A DNA stretch of 64,000 nt from Streptomyces cellulosae (GTDB lineage Bacteria; Actinomycetota; Actinomycetes; Streptomycetales; Streptomycetaceae): assembly GCF_000721105.1 (NCBI RefSeq), contig NZ_JOEV01000018.1:1-64000 (forward strand), written 5' to 3'. This document shows positions 54,904 through 63,941 of the stretch, piece after piece. Below the pieces are notes generated by a model, which worked only from the letters and a program-made list of their open reading frames with translations, did not search any database and was not told the origin of the DNA. Numbering within the stretch: the first letter of the stretch is position 1; the number at the start of each line of letters is the position of its first letter. Position numbers and translations under genes: made by a program.

Positions 54904-56484
54904 TCACTCCCACTCGATGGTCCCCGGCGGCTTCGACGTCACGTCGAGGACGACCCGGTTGACGTCCTTGACCTCGTTGGTGATCCGGGTCGAGATCTTC
55001 GCGAGGACGTCGTACGGCAGCCGCGACCAGTCAGCGGTCATGGCGTCCTCGGACGAGACCGGGCGCAGCACGATCGGATGGCCGTAGGTGCGGCCGTCGC
55101 CCTGGACGCCGACGCTGCGGACGTCCGCGAGCAGGACCACCGGGCACTGCCAGATGTCCCGGTCGAGACCGGCCGCGGTCAGCTCCTCGCGGGCGATGGC
55201 GTCGGCGTCCCGGAGCAGGTCCAGGCGCTCCTTGGTGACCTCGCCGACGATACGGATGCCCAGACCGGGCCCGGGGAACGGCTGGCGCTGGACGATCTCG
55301 TCCGGCAGGCCGAGCTCCTGGCCGACCATGCGGACCTCGTCCTTGAACAGCTTGCGCAGCGGCTCGATGAGCTGGAACTCGAGGTCCTCGGGCAGGCCGC
55401 CCACGTTGTGGTGGGACTTGATGTTGGCGGTGCCGGTGCCGCCGCCGGACTCGACCACGTCCGGGTAGAGCGTGCCCTGGACCAGGAAGGCGACCTCGGG
55501 ACCCTCGTCCGCGATGATCTCGGCCTGCGCCTGCTCGAAGACCCGGATGAACTCCCGGCCGATGATCTTCCGCTTCTGCTCCGGGTCGGAGACCCCGGCG
55601 AGCGCCTTGAGGAACCGCTCCTCGGCGTCCACGACCTTCAGCTGGACGCCGGTCGCGGCCACGAAGTCCTTCTCGACCTGTTCGGTCTCGCCCTTGCGCA
55701 TCAGGCCGTGGTCGACGTACACGCAGGTCAGCTGGGAGCCGATGGCCCGCTGGACGAGGGCCGCGGCGACGGCGGAGTCCACCCCGCCGGAGAGCCCGCA
55801 GATGGCCCGCCTGTCGCCGACCTGCTCGCGGATGGCGGCGACCTGCTCCTCGATCACGTTGCCCGTGGTCCAGTTCGGGGTCAGGCCCACGCCCCGGTAC
55901 AGGAAGTGCTCCAGCACCTGCTGGCCGTGCGTGGTGTGCATCACCTCGGGGTGGTACTGGACGCCGTAGAGCTTCTTCTCGTCGTTCTCGAAGGCGGCGA
56001 CCGGGACGACGTCGGTGGACGCGGTGACGGTGAAGCCCTCGGGGGCGGCGGAGCAGGCGTCGCCGTGCGACATCCACACCGACTGCTCGTCCGGGGTGCC
56101 CTCGAAGAGGGTGGAGGCGGGCTTCGAGACGTGCAGCGGCGTACGGCCGTACTCACGGGCGCCGGTGTTGTCGACGGTGCCGCCGAGGGTCTGCGCCATC
56201 AGCTGGAAGCCGTAGCACATGCCGAACAGGGGGACGCCGGCCTCGAAGAGCTCGCGGTCGAGACGGGGGGCCTCGTCGGCGTACACCGAGGAGGGGCCGC
56301 CGGAGAGGATGATCGCCGCCGGGTTCTTGGCGAGCATCTCCGCCACCGGCATGGTGCTCGGCACGATCTCGCTGTAGACCCGTGCCTCGCGGACGCGACG
56401 GGCGATGAGCTGGGCGTACTGCGCGCCGAAGTCGACGACCAGAACGGTGTCGGGGGCGGCGGCAGCGGGAGTCGCTGATGACAC
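54904..56484 (-). CDS. guaA: GMP synthase (glutamine-hydrolysing)
   Basis: A 526-aa enzyme that converts XMP to GMP. The class I glutamine amidotransferase half has the nucleophile Cys in [11 protein letters not shown] and the His-Glu in YHPEVMH. The synthetase half has the pyrophosphatase loop [13 protein letters not shown], followed by the GMP synthase C-terminal dimerisation domain. The GTG with GGAAGG is chosen; the longer ORF start adds an unrelated 45 residues. It completes the window's purine set with purN, purH and folD. The assignment is secure. Confidence 0.98.
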   Translation of the reverse strand: MSSATPAAAAPDTVLVVDFGAQYAQLIARRVREARVYSEIVPSTMPVAEMLAKNPAAIILSGGPSSVYADEAPRLDRELFEAGVPLFGMCYGFQLMAQTLGGTVDNTGAREYGRTPLHVSKPASTLFEGTPDEQSVWMSHGDACSAAPEGFTVTASTDVVPVAAFENDEKKLYGVQYHPEVMHTTHGQQVLEHFLYRGVGLTPNWTTGNVIEEQVAAIREQVGDRRAICGLSGGVDSAVAAALVQRAIGSQLTCVYVDHGLMRKGETEQVEKDFVAATGVQLKVVDAEERFLKALAGVSDPEQKRKIIGREFIRVFEQAQAEIIADEGPEVAFLVQGTLYPDVVESGGGTGTANIKSHHNVGGLPEDLEFQLIEPLRKLFKDEVRMVGQELGLPDEIVQRQPFPGPGLGIRIVGEVTKERLDLLRDADAIAREELTAAGLDRDIWQCPVVLLADVRSVGVQGDGRTYGHPIVLRPVSSEDAMTADWSRLPYDVLAKISTRITNEVKDVNRVVLDVTSKPPGTIEWE

Positions 56485-56611
56485 GGGGGCCTTCCGGCGG
56501 TGGGGCGGGGTCTCTGTGCTATCCGATTCTACCGAGGTGGGCGCGGACGGGACCCCGGCACCTGAGAGGTGAGCACCTGCGCCGGAAAAGTTCCGTGGCA
56601 TACTGGCGCCC

Positions 56612-56683
56612 ATGCTCACGCACCCGACCTTCCTCTTTACCTATGGCAACCGGCCCGCCGGCTGCCATGGTCGTGCTGCTTGA
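56612..56683 (+). CDS. Phe/Tyr leader peptide of the chorismate mutase attenuator
   Basis: A 23-residue [23 protein letters not shown] then RAA, starts 192 bp upstream of the chorismate mutase gene. It clusters Phe, Phe and Tyr codons (TTC, TTT, TAT) before a strong terminator at 56703-56745. This is the layout of amino-acid attenuators such as E. coli pheL. The TTT and TAT codons are rare in this GC-rich genome. A -10-like CATACT at 56599-56604 would place the transcript start at the ATG, so the leader may be leaderless. Confidence 0.75.
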   Translation: MLTHPTFLFTYGNRPAGCHGRAA

Positions 56684-56702
56684 GTTACTGACAAGCGACT
56701 TC

Positions 56703-56745
56703 CCAGGCGCCCCGGGCCGACAAGGTCCGGGGCGCCTGGTGTTTT
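56703..56745 (+). terminator. Attenuator terminator before chorismate mutase
   Basis: A perfect 13-bp stem, CCAGGCGCCCCGG with CCGGGGCGCCTGG (56703-56715, 56727-56739), followed by TGTTTT. It lies 20 bp after the leader-peptide stop and 60 bp before the gene start. Stalled ribosomes on Phe/Tyr codons could favour an alternative structure with upstream GC-rich segments and allow read-through. Confidence 0.8.
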
Positions 56746-56803
56746 CCGGATCTTGCCGCCCGGGGCACCGCACCCCTTCCGCCTTCCGATGAGGAGCCCC
56801 GAC

Positions 56804-57130
56804 ATGACCGCCACGACGACCACGAGCGCCCCGACCGCCACAGCCGTCACCACCACCACCGACGTGACCGGTGCCCGTACCCGCGAGGCCGCCGACGTGA
56901 TCACCGGTGCCCGTGAGCGCATCGACGCCCTGGACGACCGGATCATCGGGCTGATCCAGGAACGGATGGCCGTGTCCGCCGTGATCCAGGAGGCGCGGAT
57001 CACCTCCGGCGGGCGGCGCGTGAACCTGTCCCGCGAGATGGAGATCCTCAACCACTACAGCGAGGCGCTCGGCAAGCCGGGGACGTCCCTCGCGATGACG
57101 CTCCTCGAACTGTGCCGGGGCCGCATCTGA
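56804..57130 (+). CDS. Chorismate mutase (AroQ type)
   Basis: A 108-aa protein with ATG 7 nt after GAGGAG. Residues 45-105 form the AroQ helix bundle: ARERIDALDDRIIGLIQERM, an alpha-helical start with Arg and Asp residues, and a second helix with REMEILNHYSEAL. It converts chorismate to prephenate, the branch point to Phe and Tyr. The first 30 residues are a Thr-rich tail without signal. The upstream attenuator matches this role. It lies divergent from guaA. Confidence 0.93.
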   Translation: MTATTTTSAPTATAVTTTTDVTGARTREAADVITGARERIDALDDRIIGLIQERMAVSAVIQEARITSGGRRVNLSREMEILNHYSEALGKPGTSLAMTLLELCRGRI

Positions 57131-57496
57131 GTTCCGGATCCTGTCACCCGGACGGCGCGTGACCGCGCCGTGCGACGTCTCGTTGGTCGTGGTGTCCGTG
57201 CCAGCCAGGGGCGGGCGCGAAAGAACCACGCGTGGCTCGCTGGAGCGATGAGACGTACGGATCGTGCCGTGCGTCGTGGGACCTCGCTCCAGGCAAGTGA
57301 CCGGACGGCAGGGGACAGCAGCCCGGTCACCCAAGAGAACGGTCGGCTCCGGGGACGCCCGGGGCCGGCCGGCGGAAACACAAGAAGCACAAGGCTGGGT
57401 CAAACGGTTGCGGAGGCCGCCGCCATCGAGCACGATGCACAGAAAGCCCCCCAAGCCCCGCCGTTGACAACCGCATGCATGTGGTGTCCTACCGCC

Positions 57497-57512
57497 AAAG
57501 GTCCAGACCATT
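57497..57512. promoter_or_regulatory. Possible DasR-type operator in a gene-free stretch
   Basis: AAAGGTCCAGACCATT matches 12 of 16 positions of the DasR consensus (A-S-TGGTCTAGACCA-S-T), with the GGTC-N-AGACC core conserved. DasR is the GntR-type repressor of chitin and N-acetylglucosamine genes in Streptomyces. No chitinase or sugar gene lies nearby in the window, so the site is an orphan or coincidence. Confidence 0.3.
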
Positions 57513-57624
57513 CGCGCGCCCCGTGTACGCCGGGGCGCCGACCCCAGGGCACACAGGCAAGCGGCGCTACCCCCCGGCGCCGCTCCCAAGCACCGGCGCT
57601 GCCCTGACGTCGGTGCTGACCGAA

Positions 57625-57659
57625 GAAGGGCCCCGCGGGCTCGAGCCCGCGGGGCCTTC
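57625..57659 (-). terminator. Terminator of the hypothetical membrane protein gene
   Basis: A 15-bp, nearly perfect GC-rich stem (GAAGGGCCCCGCGGGC with GCCCGCGGGGCCTTC, one bulged G) around a TCGA loop, 42 bp beyond the stop codon at 57701. Confidence 0.8.
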
Positions 57660-57700
57660 GTCCGTCCCGGCCGACTCCGGCGTCCGGATCTGCGGAAGCT

Positions 57701-58837
57701 TCAGACGCGGGAGACCGATCCGCAGGCGTCCGGGTTCGCGTCCAGGTCCTCGCTGCGGTCGTACGGGTCCGTCGTCGGGCCCGTCGCGGGCTCGCCCGTC
57801 GGGTCGGACGTGTCGAACCGCGGGTGCAGATAGCCGTCGTACACCCCGCACGCCGAGTTGCCCGAGTTCACGTCGTGACGCAGGACGTTCAGCCGGCCCG
57901 GTGTGGTCCGGTAGCGGTCGGGGTCGAGGAGTTCGACCTCGAGGACGCGGCGGACGATGGTGCGGGTCACCTCGACCGAGCCGTCGGTCCGTACGAGCGG
58001 GTAGACGAAGGTGTAGTCGGCGTGCACGGCGACGCCCCCTTGGTCGCCCTCCTCGAACGTCATCCGGCCGCGCGTCTTGACCACATCGCCGACCAGTTCC
58101 ACGTCGGCGGGGTCGAAGCGGCTGAACATGCGCAGCGGGTCGTCCTTCTCACCGGGGGTGCGCAGGGAACGGTTGAGGTCGTCGAGCAGTTCCGGCTGCT
58201 TCGGGTCGAGGACGGCGAGGGCGGCCCCGGGGTGTTCGCCGCGCAGGGTCTTCGGGTCGAGGTTGGCGTGGACGAGCAGCTTCCGGGTCTGCTGGAGCGC
58301 GAGTTCGACCCGTTCCTTCGACAGTCCCGCGACGGCCGTGGCCTTCGGCGGGACGATACCGGCCGCGCCGTCGGCCCAACCCCGTGCCGGGGAGCCCGCG
58401 AACGGTTCGTCCAGCGTGGGGGTCGCGGTGTCCGCGGCGGCCGGGGGCGCGGTCGGGGCCGCGGTCTCCGCGGGCAGCGGTGAGGCCCCTGCCCGCGGTG
58501 TTCCCGCGCCGAACGGGTCGCCCGGCAGCAGCGACGGCTTGATGGCCACGACGGTCACGACGAGGGCGCCGACCACGCCGACACCCGCCCACAGGCGCCG
58601 ACGCCTTGCCGCGCGACCATCCGTCGCGTGCCCCCGCGGCCCGGTGCGCCAGCCCTCCGGCCGTTCGCCCCGCGCCTCCTGCTGTCGCAGCCGCTCGGTC
58701 ACCAGACGGGCGCGTGCGGAGGGCTCCTTGGGCGCCGAGCCGCGGATGTCCCGTTCGGTGTCGCGGGCGAACTGTTCCCAGACGTCGTCGGGGATCTCCG
58801 GTGCCGAGGACTCTTCCTCGGAGGGCTTTTCAGACAC
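57701..58837 (-). CDS. Hypothetical membrane-anchored extracellular protein
   Basis: A 378-aa protein from the GTG of VSEKPSEEES; the longer ORF starts upstream without support. It has an acidic, helical cytoplasmic N-terminus (1-60), one transmembrane helix (around 82-99), a Pro/Ala/Thr-rich linker and a globular external domain (around 170-360). That domain has conserved-looking VELALQQTRKLLVHANLDPK and DGYLHPRFD segments. There is no enzyme motif. Genes of this kind (an anti-sigma-like small inside part with a large outside domain) sit near chorismate mutase in related genomes, but the role is unknown. Confidence 0.83.
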   Translation of the reverse strand: MSEKPSEEESSAPEIPDDVWEQFARDTERDIRGSAPKEPSARARLVTERLRQQEARGERPEGWRTGPRGHATDGRAARRRRLWAGVGVVGALVVTVVAIKPSLLPGDPFGAGTPRAGASPLPAETAAPTAPPAAADTATPTLDEPFAGSPARGWADGAAGIVPPKATAVAGLSKERVELALQQTRKLLVHANLDPKTLRGEHPGAALAVLDPKQPELLDDLNRSLRTPGEKDDPLRMFSRFDPADVELVGDVVKTRGRMTFEEGDQGGVAVHADYTFVYPLVRTDGSVEVTRTIVRRVLEVELLDPDRYRTTPGRLNVLRHDVNSGNSACGVYDGYLHPRFDTSDPTGEPATGPTTDPYDRSEDLDANPDACGSVSRV

Positions 58838-59068
58838 GGCGCACAGTTCTAAGGGCTGGGAAAGCGCATTCACAAGGGGATCCGGGGAGATGCGACGAGA
58901 TCCGGCGTGTGACTCAGCCCACATGAGAAACCTGTGAAGTCCAGGGCAACCATCCACATGCTTCACGGATCAAACACGGCGAACCAAGGGCCACTCCCGC
59001 GCCCCACACGCGGAGGCCTCCCCCAAGTGTGCTGGCCGTATGCGGCACAACGGATTCCCGAGGTCTTC

Positions 59069-60145
59069 ATGAAGCTTCGTCGTGCCATGGTGGCGGCGGC
59101 CGCAACTGCCGTCATAGCCCCCCTCACGCTGCTCTCCGCTCCGGTCGCCTTCGCGACGGACGAGCCGCCGACCACGTCGACGACCACCCCGGCGGTCGAG
59201 GACACCACGCCCGCCGTCGACGCGACCACTCCCACCGCCGACGACACGACCCCGGCGACGGACGACACCACGCCCGCGACGGACGACACGACCCCGGCCA
59301 CGGACGACACCACCCCGGCCGACGACAAGACCACGCCCTCCACGGACGACAGCACCCCGGCCACGGACGACAGCACGCCGGCCACGGACGACAGCACCCC
59401 GGCCACCACCTCCCCGTCGCCCAGCGCCAGCGCGAGCAAGCCCGCCGGCGACCCCGAGCTCTGCGTCGACGAGAACGGCGACAGCACCGCCGAACTCAGC
59501 TCCCACGTGACCAGCGGTCTGTCCGGGCTGCCCGAGACGATCGTGGCCGGCAGCGGCTGGACCGGGTTCTCGTTCAACGTGTCCAACCGCGGCGACGACG
59601 AGGTCAAGGACATCAAGCCGCTGATCGGCGTGGCCGCGTTCGGCTGGGAGGACGAGAACGACTACTCGGGCCAGATCAAGGTCCAGGTCTTCAACAAGGC
59701 GTCCGGCTCCTGGGAGACCATCGCGGGCGCGTCGGGCGAGGGCGGCACGTTCGACTCGTTCTCGCTCGGTGCGGGCCAGTCGGTCTCCTACAAGCTGCGG
59801 CTGAGCGTCAGCGGCAAGGTGCCGGACTCCATCGGCGTCACCGGCGGTCTCGCCGAGTACGCGGACGACAAGGGCTGCTGGGTCGCCGACGACCCGAACG
59901 GCTGGCTCTACCTCTTCGACATCCTCGCCGCCGGCTCCGACGCCGGTGACCCGAACGACGCCAAGCCGCAGGGCGGCATGAAGGACCTCTCGGACGTCAA
60001 GGAGGTCTCCGCCACCGGCACGCTCGCCGAGACGGGTTCCAGCTCGGCGCTGCCGGTGATCGGCCTCGTCGGCGGGGTCGCCGTCGTCGCCGGTGCGGGC
60101 GCGATCTTCGTGGTGCGCCGCCGCAGGGCGGGCGCCGAGGCGTAA
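59069..60145 (+). CDS. LAETG-motif sortase-dependent surface protein
   Basis: A 358-aa protein from the ATG reading MKLRRAMVAAAATAV behind GAGG. It has a signal peptide (cleavage near AFA-TD, around residue 29), then a Thr/Asp/Pro repeat region (DDTTPATDDTTPATDD), and a globular domain (about 125-300) with two Cys pairs (LCVDENGDS, GCWVADDPN). At the end come the LAETG sorting signal (about residue 318), a hydrophobic span and RRRRAGAEA. A class E sortase should join it to peptidoglycan. It may be a structural or adhesive surface protein; the globular part has no known enzyme motif. Confidence 0.93.
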   Translation: MKLRRAMVAAAATAVIAPLTLLSAPVAFATDEPPTTSTTTPAVEDTTPAVDATTPTADDTTPATDDTTPATDDTTPATDDTTPADDKTTPSTDDSTPATDDSTPATDDSTPATTSPSPSASASKPAGDPELCVDENGDSTAELSSHVTSGLSGLPETIVAGSGWTGFSFNVSNRGDDEVKDIKPLIGVAAFGWEDENDYSGQIKVQVFNKASGSWETIAGASGEGGTFDSFSLGAGQSVSYKLRLSVSGKVPDSIGVTGGLAEYADDKGCWVADDPNGWLYLFDILAAGSDAGDPNDAKPQGGMKDLSDVKEVSATGTLAETGSSSALPVIGLVGGVAVVAGAGAIFVVRRRRAGAEA

Positions 60146-60176
60146 GCCGCGGTAAAGGCTCGACAAGCCTTGTCGC

Positions 60177-60226
60177 ACACAGAGAAGGACCTGCGCTCGG
60201 AGGGGGGCGCAGGTCCTTCTCTGTGT
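60177..60226. terminator. Strong bidirectional terminator
   Basis: A perfect 20-bp stem (60177-60196 with 60207-60226) with a 10-nt loop between the surface protein gene and the GMC oxidoreductase gene, which converge. It is the strongest hairpin in the window. Confidence 0.9.
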
Positions 60227-60268
60227 CACTTCTTCTTTGTCACTTCTTCTTTGTCACTTCTTCTTTGT
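60227..60268. repeat. 14-bp tandem repeat over a stop codon
   Basis: CACTTCTTCTTTGT three times in a row, starting at 60227, 60241 and 60255. On the minus strand the third copy encodes Thr-Lys-Lys-Lys and the stop of the GMC oxidoreductase gene; the other two repeat it beyond the stop, up to the terminator. Confidence 0.92.
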
Positions 60269-62044
60269 CCTCTTCGGCGGCACCGCCGGGATTCCCAGGA
60301 ACGGCAGCTTCAGCGCGCCGAACGCGTCCGCCGGGACCGCCGGTGACTTCGGCTCGACCGGCTCGAGGCGCTCGTACGGCTGTCCCTGCGCCGGACGCGG
60401 GTCCGCCTCGCCCTTGTTGGGCCAGTACGACATCGCGCGCTCGGCCTGGGCGGTGATCGTCAGGGACGGGTTCACGCCCAGGTTGGCGGAGACCGCGGCG
60501 CCGTCGACGACCGAGATGCCGGGGTGGCCGTAGAGGCGGTGGTACGGGTCGATGACGCCGCTTTCGCGGGAGGAGCCGATCGGGCAGCCGCCGAGGAAGT
60601 GGGCGGTGAGCGGGGTGCCCATCAGTTCGCCGACGTTGGAGCCGGCGAAGCCGTTGATCTCGGCGGCGATGGCGGACGCGCCCTGAGAGGCCGCCTTGAT
60701 CTGCTTGGGGTTCGGGGAACCGTGGCCCTGGCGGGCGGTGAGGAGGCCCTTGCCCACGCCGTCCGGTTTCAGGTACGTCGTCAGGGAGTTGTCCAGCGAC
60801 TGCATGACCAGGCCGATGATGGTCTTCTCCGACCAACGGCGGTTGGACAGGGACCGCAGGACCAGGAGCGGGTGGCGGGCCGCGTTCCTCAGCCAGGCCG
60901 CCGTCCTGGACGCCCCCTCCGCGTACGGCACTTGGAGGATCGACAGGCTGCCCATCGAGTTGGATCCCTTGCCGTAACGGACCGGCTCGATGTGGGTGTC
61001 GGCGTCGGGGTGGATGGAGGACGTGATGGCGACCCCGCGCGTGAAGTCGACCTTCTGCTCACCGGTCACCTCGCGGTAGCGGCGGTCGTCGGTCTGCGCG
61101 CCGACCAGGGCCTCGGAGTTGGTACGGGTCAGCTCACCCAGCTTGCCGGAGACGTACGGCAGTTGGCCGCCCGCCTTCATCCGGTGCAGAAGGGTCTGGG
61201 TGCCGTACGTGCCGGCGGCCAACACCACCCGGCGGGCCTTGAAGGTGCGGCCCTTCGCCTTGCGGCGGTCGTCGGTGGGGAGGGTGGCGACCGCGTAGCC
61301 GCCCTGTGAGTCGTCGGTGACCGACACGACCGTCGTGAGCGGGTGGACCACCGCGCCGGCCTTCTCGGCGAGGTACAGGTAGTTCTCGTTGAGGGTGTTC
61401 TTCGCGCCGTGCCGGCAGCCGGTCATGCACTCACCGCACTCGTTGCAGGCCTTGCGGGCGGGTCCCGCGCCGCCGAAGTAGGGGTCCGGCACCTGCTCGC
61501 CGGGCTTCGCCCGCACCGAGCCGTCGGCGTCCTCGCCGTCCCCGAAGAACACGCCGACCGGCGCCATGTGGAAGGTGTCGCCCACGCCCATCCGCTCGGC
61601 GGCGGCCTTCAGATGCACGTCGGACGGGGTCATCGTCGGGTTCAGGCGGACGCCGAGCATGCGGCGCGCCTGGTCGTAGTACGGCGCCAACTCGTCCTGC
61701 CAGTCCGTGATGTCACGCCACTGGGGGTCGTCGAAGAAGGGCTTCGGGGGGACGTAGAGCGTGTTGGCGTAGTTCAGGGAGCCGCCGCCGACGCCCGCGC
61801 CGGCCAGGACCATGACGTTGCCGAGCAGGTGGATGCGCTGGATTCCGTAGCAGCCGAGCTTGGGAGCCCACAGGTAGTTCTTCAGGTCCCAGGAGTTCTT
61901 CGGGAGCGATTCCCGGGTGAAGCGGCGGCCGGCCTCCAGGACGCCTACGCGGTAGCCCTTCTCCGTGAGGCGCAGGGCGGTCACGGAACCGCCGAAGCCG
62001 GAGCCGACGACGATGACGTCGTAGTCGTAGGTGTCCTGGGGCAC
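60254..62044 (-). CDS. GMC-family FAD oxidoreductase, cholesterol oxidase-like
   Basis: A 596-aa protein; ATG behind GAGGAGAG. The FAD-binding VIVVGSGFGGSVTALRLTEKG at the start and the conserved GGCPIGSSRESGVID and C-terminal PSLTITAQAERAM with NLGVN identify a GMC-type enzyme closest to cholesterol oxidases. It also has a cysteine-rich CNECGECMTGCRHGAKNTL insert, seen in a subset of such oxidases with a ferredoxin-like pattern. There is no signal peptide, so it is probably intracellular. It lies 79 bp after a succinic-semialdehyde dehydrogenase gene on the same strand and may share a transcript. Substrate unknown. Confidence 0.92.
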   Translation of the reverse strand: MPQDTYDYDVIVVGSGFGGSVTALRLTEKGYRVGVLEAGRRFTRESLPKNSWDLKNYLWAPKLGCYGIQRIHLLGNVMVLAGAGVGGGSLNYANTLYVPPKPFFDDPQWRDITDWQDELAPYYDQARRMLGVRLNPTMTPSDVHLKAAAERMGVGDTFHMAPVGVFFGDGEDADGSVRAKPGEQVPDPYFGGAGPARKACNECGECMTGCRHGAKNTLNENYLYLAEKAGAVVHPLTTVVSVTDDSQGGYAVATLPTDDRRKAKGRTFKARRVVLAAGTYGTQTLLHRMKAGGQLPYVSGKLGELTRTNSEALVGAQTDDRRYREVTGEQKVDFTRGVAITSSIHPDADTHIEPVRYGKGSNSMGSLSILQVPYAEGASRTAAWLRNAARHPLLVLRSLSNRRWSEKTIIGLVMQSLDNSLTTYLKPDGVGKGLLTARQGHGSPNPKQIKAASQGASAIAAEINGFAGSNVGELMGTPLTAHFLGGCPIGSSRESGVIDPYHRLYGHPGISVVDGAAVSANLGVNPSLTITAQAERAMSYWPNKGEADPRPAQGQPYERLEPVEPKSPAVPADAFGALKLPFLGIPAVPPKRTKKK

Positions 62045-62123
62045 ATGCTCTCCTCATTGAGAACCGGTGGTGAGAACGGGTGGTCGGCCAGGAGGTGAGA
62101 ACGGACGACGGGAACGGTGGGGT

Positions 62124-63737
62124 CTAGCGGAACCGGAGGGCCTTCATCAGCCGCAGGCTGCGGCTCATGAACTGCGCGTACTTCTCGTCGTCCATCCCCA
62201 GCGACGGAGCCATCGGCAGCAGCCGCTGCTGGGCCACCGTCTGCGCCTCGGTGTACTTGAGGATGCCCTCGGAGCCGTGGCGGCGGCCGAGCCCGGAGTC
62301 CTTCATGCCGCCCATCGGGGACTGGACGCTGCCGTAGGCGGGCGCGTACCCCTCGTTGATGTTGACCGTGCCGGTGCGCAGGCGGGCCGCGACCTCGCGA
62401 CCGCGGCGGCCGTCCTTCGTCCAGACCGAGGAGTTGAGGCCGTACGGCGTGGAGTTGGCGTGCTCGACGGCCTCGTCCTCGGTGCTGAAGCGGTAGAGCG
62501 AGACAACCGGGCCGAAGGTCTCCACCGTGCAGACCGACATCGGCTCGGTGACGCCGTCGAGGATGGTCGGCTCGAAGAAGTACGGGCCGATGTCCGGGCG
62601 GGCCACCCCGCCGGCGACGAGCTTCGCGCCCTTGGCGACGGCCTCGTCGACGTGCCGGGTGACGGTCTCCAACTGACGTTCGCCGACCAGCGAGCCCATG
62701 TCGGCGCCGTACGCGAGGGACGTACCGAGGCGCATCGCCTTCGTGCGGGCGGCGAAGCGCTCGACGAAGGCGTCGGCGATCGACTCGTGGACGTACAACC
62801 GCTCGATGGAGATGCACAGTTGGCCGGCGGAGTTGAAGCAGGCGCGGACGGCGCCCGCGGCGGCCTTCTCGATGTCGGCGTCCTCGAGGACCAGCATGGC
62901 GTTCTTGCCGCCGAGTTCGAGGGAGACCCCGATCAGCCGGGCGGCGGCGCCCTGGGCGACCTCGCGGCCGGTGCGGGTGGAGCCGGTGAAGGAGACGTAG
63001 TCGGCGTGCTTGACGACCTCGGGGCCGACGACCGGGCCGTCGCCGAGGACGACCTGGAAGACGTCGGCGGGCAGTCCCGCCTCGATGAGCAGGTCACGGG
63101 CCCAGAGCGCGGTGAGGCAGGTCTCCGTGTCGGGTTTCATCACCACCGCGTTGCCCGCGACGAACGCCGGGAGCGCGTCGCCGACCGACAGCTCCAGCGG
63201 ATAGTTCCAGGGGGCGATCTGGCCGACGACACCGCGCGGGTGACGCAGCTCGGTGACCTTGGTGAGGGTCGGGACGGCACCGGCGTGCCGCTTGGGCCCG
63301 AGGTACGCGGGGGCCTTGCGGCCGTAGTGGCGGGCCGCGACGGCGACGGCCTGGACCTCCTCGTGGGCGTGCAGACGGGCCTTGCCGGTCTCCAGCTGGA
63401 TCAGGTCCAGGACCTCGGCCTGACGCTCCAGGACCAGGTCGTGGAAGCGGAGCAGGACGGCCGCGCGCTGCCGTACCGGGGTCCTCTCCCAGACGGGCTG
63501 TGCCCGGCGGGCCGCCTGGAACGCCTTCTCCACGTCCTCGGGGGTGGACTCGGGAAGGTCCGCCAGCTTCTCACCGGTGAACGGGGTGTGGTTCGCCGTC
63601 CGGCCGGAGCCGGCCACGCCCTTGGTGAGCTGGGCGATCAGCTCGGGGGTGACCACGTCGGCGGCGGTACGGGCGCCCGCCGGGGCGGGGGCGATGGGGT
63701 TCGTGCCGGTCTGGGCCGGGGCCTGCGCGTCCGTCAT
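62124..63737 (-). CDS. gabD2: Succinic-semialdehyde dehydrogenase
   Basis: A 537-aa aldehyde dehydrogenase that fits the GabD2/SSADH subgroup by length and by the N-terminal TPFTGEKLADLPESTPEDVE. The catalytic Glu is in SLELGGKNAML and the Cys in NSAGQLCIS. The NADP-binding FTGSTRTGREV segment is present. The start is MTDAQAPAQTGT, because the longer ORF lacks conserved sequence. It should oxidise succinic semialdehyde to succinate, which enters the TCA cycle (compare sucCD here). It is upstream of the GMC oxidoreductase gene. Substrate specificity is inferred from the subgroup. Confidence 0.9.
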   Translation of the reverse strand: MTDAQAPAQTGTNPIAPAPAGARTAADVVTPELIAQLTKGVAGSGRTANHTPFTGEKLADLPESTPEDVEKAFQAARRAQPVWERTPVRQRAAVLLRFHDLVLERQAEVLDLIQLETGKARLHAHEEVQAVAVAARHYGRKAPAYLGPKRHAGAVPTLTKVTELRHPRGVVGQIAPWNYPLELSVGDALPAFVAGNAVVMKPDTETCLTALWARDLLIEAGLPADVFQVVLGDGPVVGPEVVKHADYVSFTGSTRTGREVAQGAAARLIGVSLELGGKNAMLVLEDADIEKAAAGAVRACFNSAGQLCISIERLYVHESIADAFVERFAARTKAMRLGTSLAYGADMGSLVGERQLETVTRHVDEAVAKGAKLVAGGVARPDIGPYFFEPTILDGVTEPMSVCTVETFGPVVSLYRFSTEDEAVEHANSTPYGLNSSVWTKDGRRGREVAARLRTGTVNINEGYAPAYGSVQSPMGGMKDSGLGRRHGSEGILKYTEAQTVAQQRLLPMAPSLGMDDEKYAQFMSRSLRLMKALRFR

Positions 63738-63843
63738 GAGCCGCAGGGTATTCCGGTGCGGAGGCCTTTGGGTACCCGTCAGTAATACGGATTCACCGAT
63801 CACGCACACGACGCCAGTGGTCACTGGCACGGGACGCCCTGAT

Positions 63844-63934
63844 CAGGGCGTTGTCAGGGCGTCGTCTGGGCGTCGTCTGGGCGTTGCACGAAGCCGATCG
63901 TCCGGCTCGTCCGGCTCGTCCGGCTCGTCCGGCC
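63844..63934. repeat. 11-bp and 9-bp tandem repeats near a gene end
   Basis: GGGCGTCGTCT-type 11-bp units (from about 63844) and then CGTCCGGCT 9-bp units (four, 63899-63934) occupy the gap upstream of gabD2. The 9-bp array ends 7 bp before a probable stop codon of the next minus-strand gene. Confidence 0.75.
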
Positions 63935-63941
63935 GGCTTTC

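Larger units (their letters stand above)
57131..57700. other. Gene-free region after chorismate mutase
   Basis: About 570 bp with no convincing gene. It holds an isolated DasR-like box (57497-57512), preceded by a TTGACA at 57463-57468, and the terminator of the gene to the right. The middle part (57200-57450) shows nothing I can name. Confidence 0.5.

Noticed and set aside
57131..57480. tRNA or small ORF in the gene-free stretch
   Set aside because: No cloverleaf arms or T-loop sequence, and no ORF with a ribosome site.
58838..58966. Longer N-terminus for the hypothetical membrane protein (start at 58966)
   Set aside because: The extra 43 residues are not protein-like and would add sequence before an otherwise normal cytoplasmic tail.
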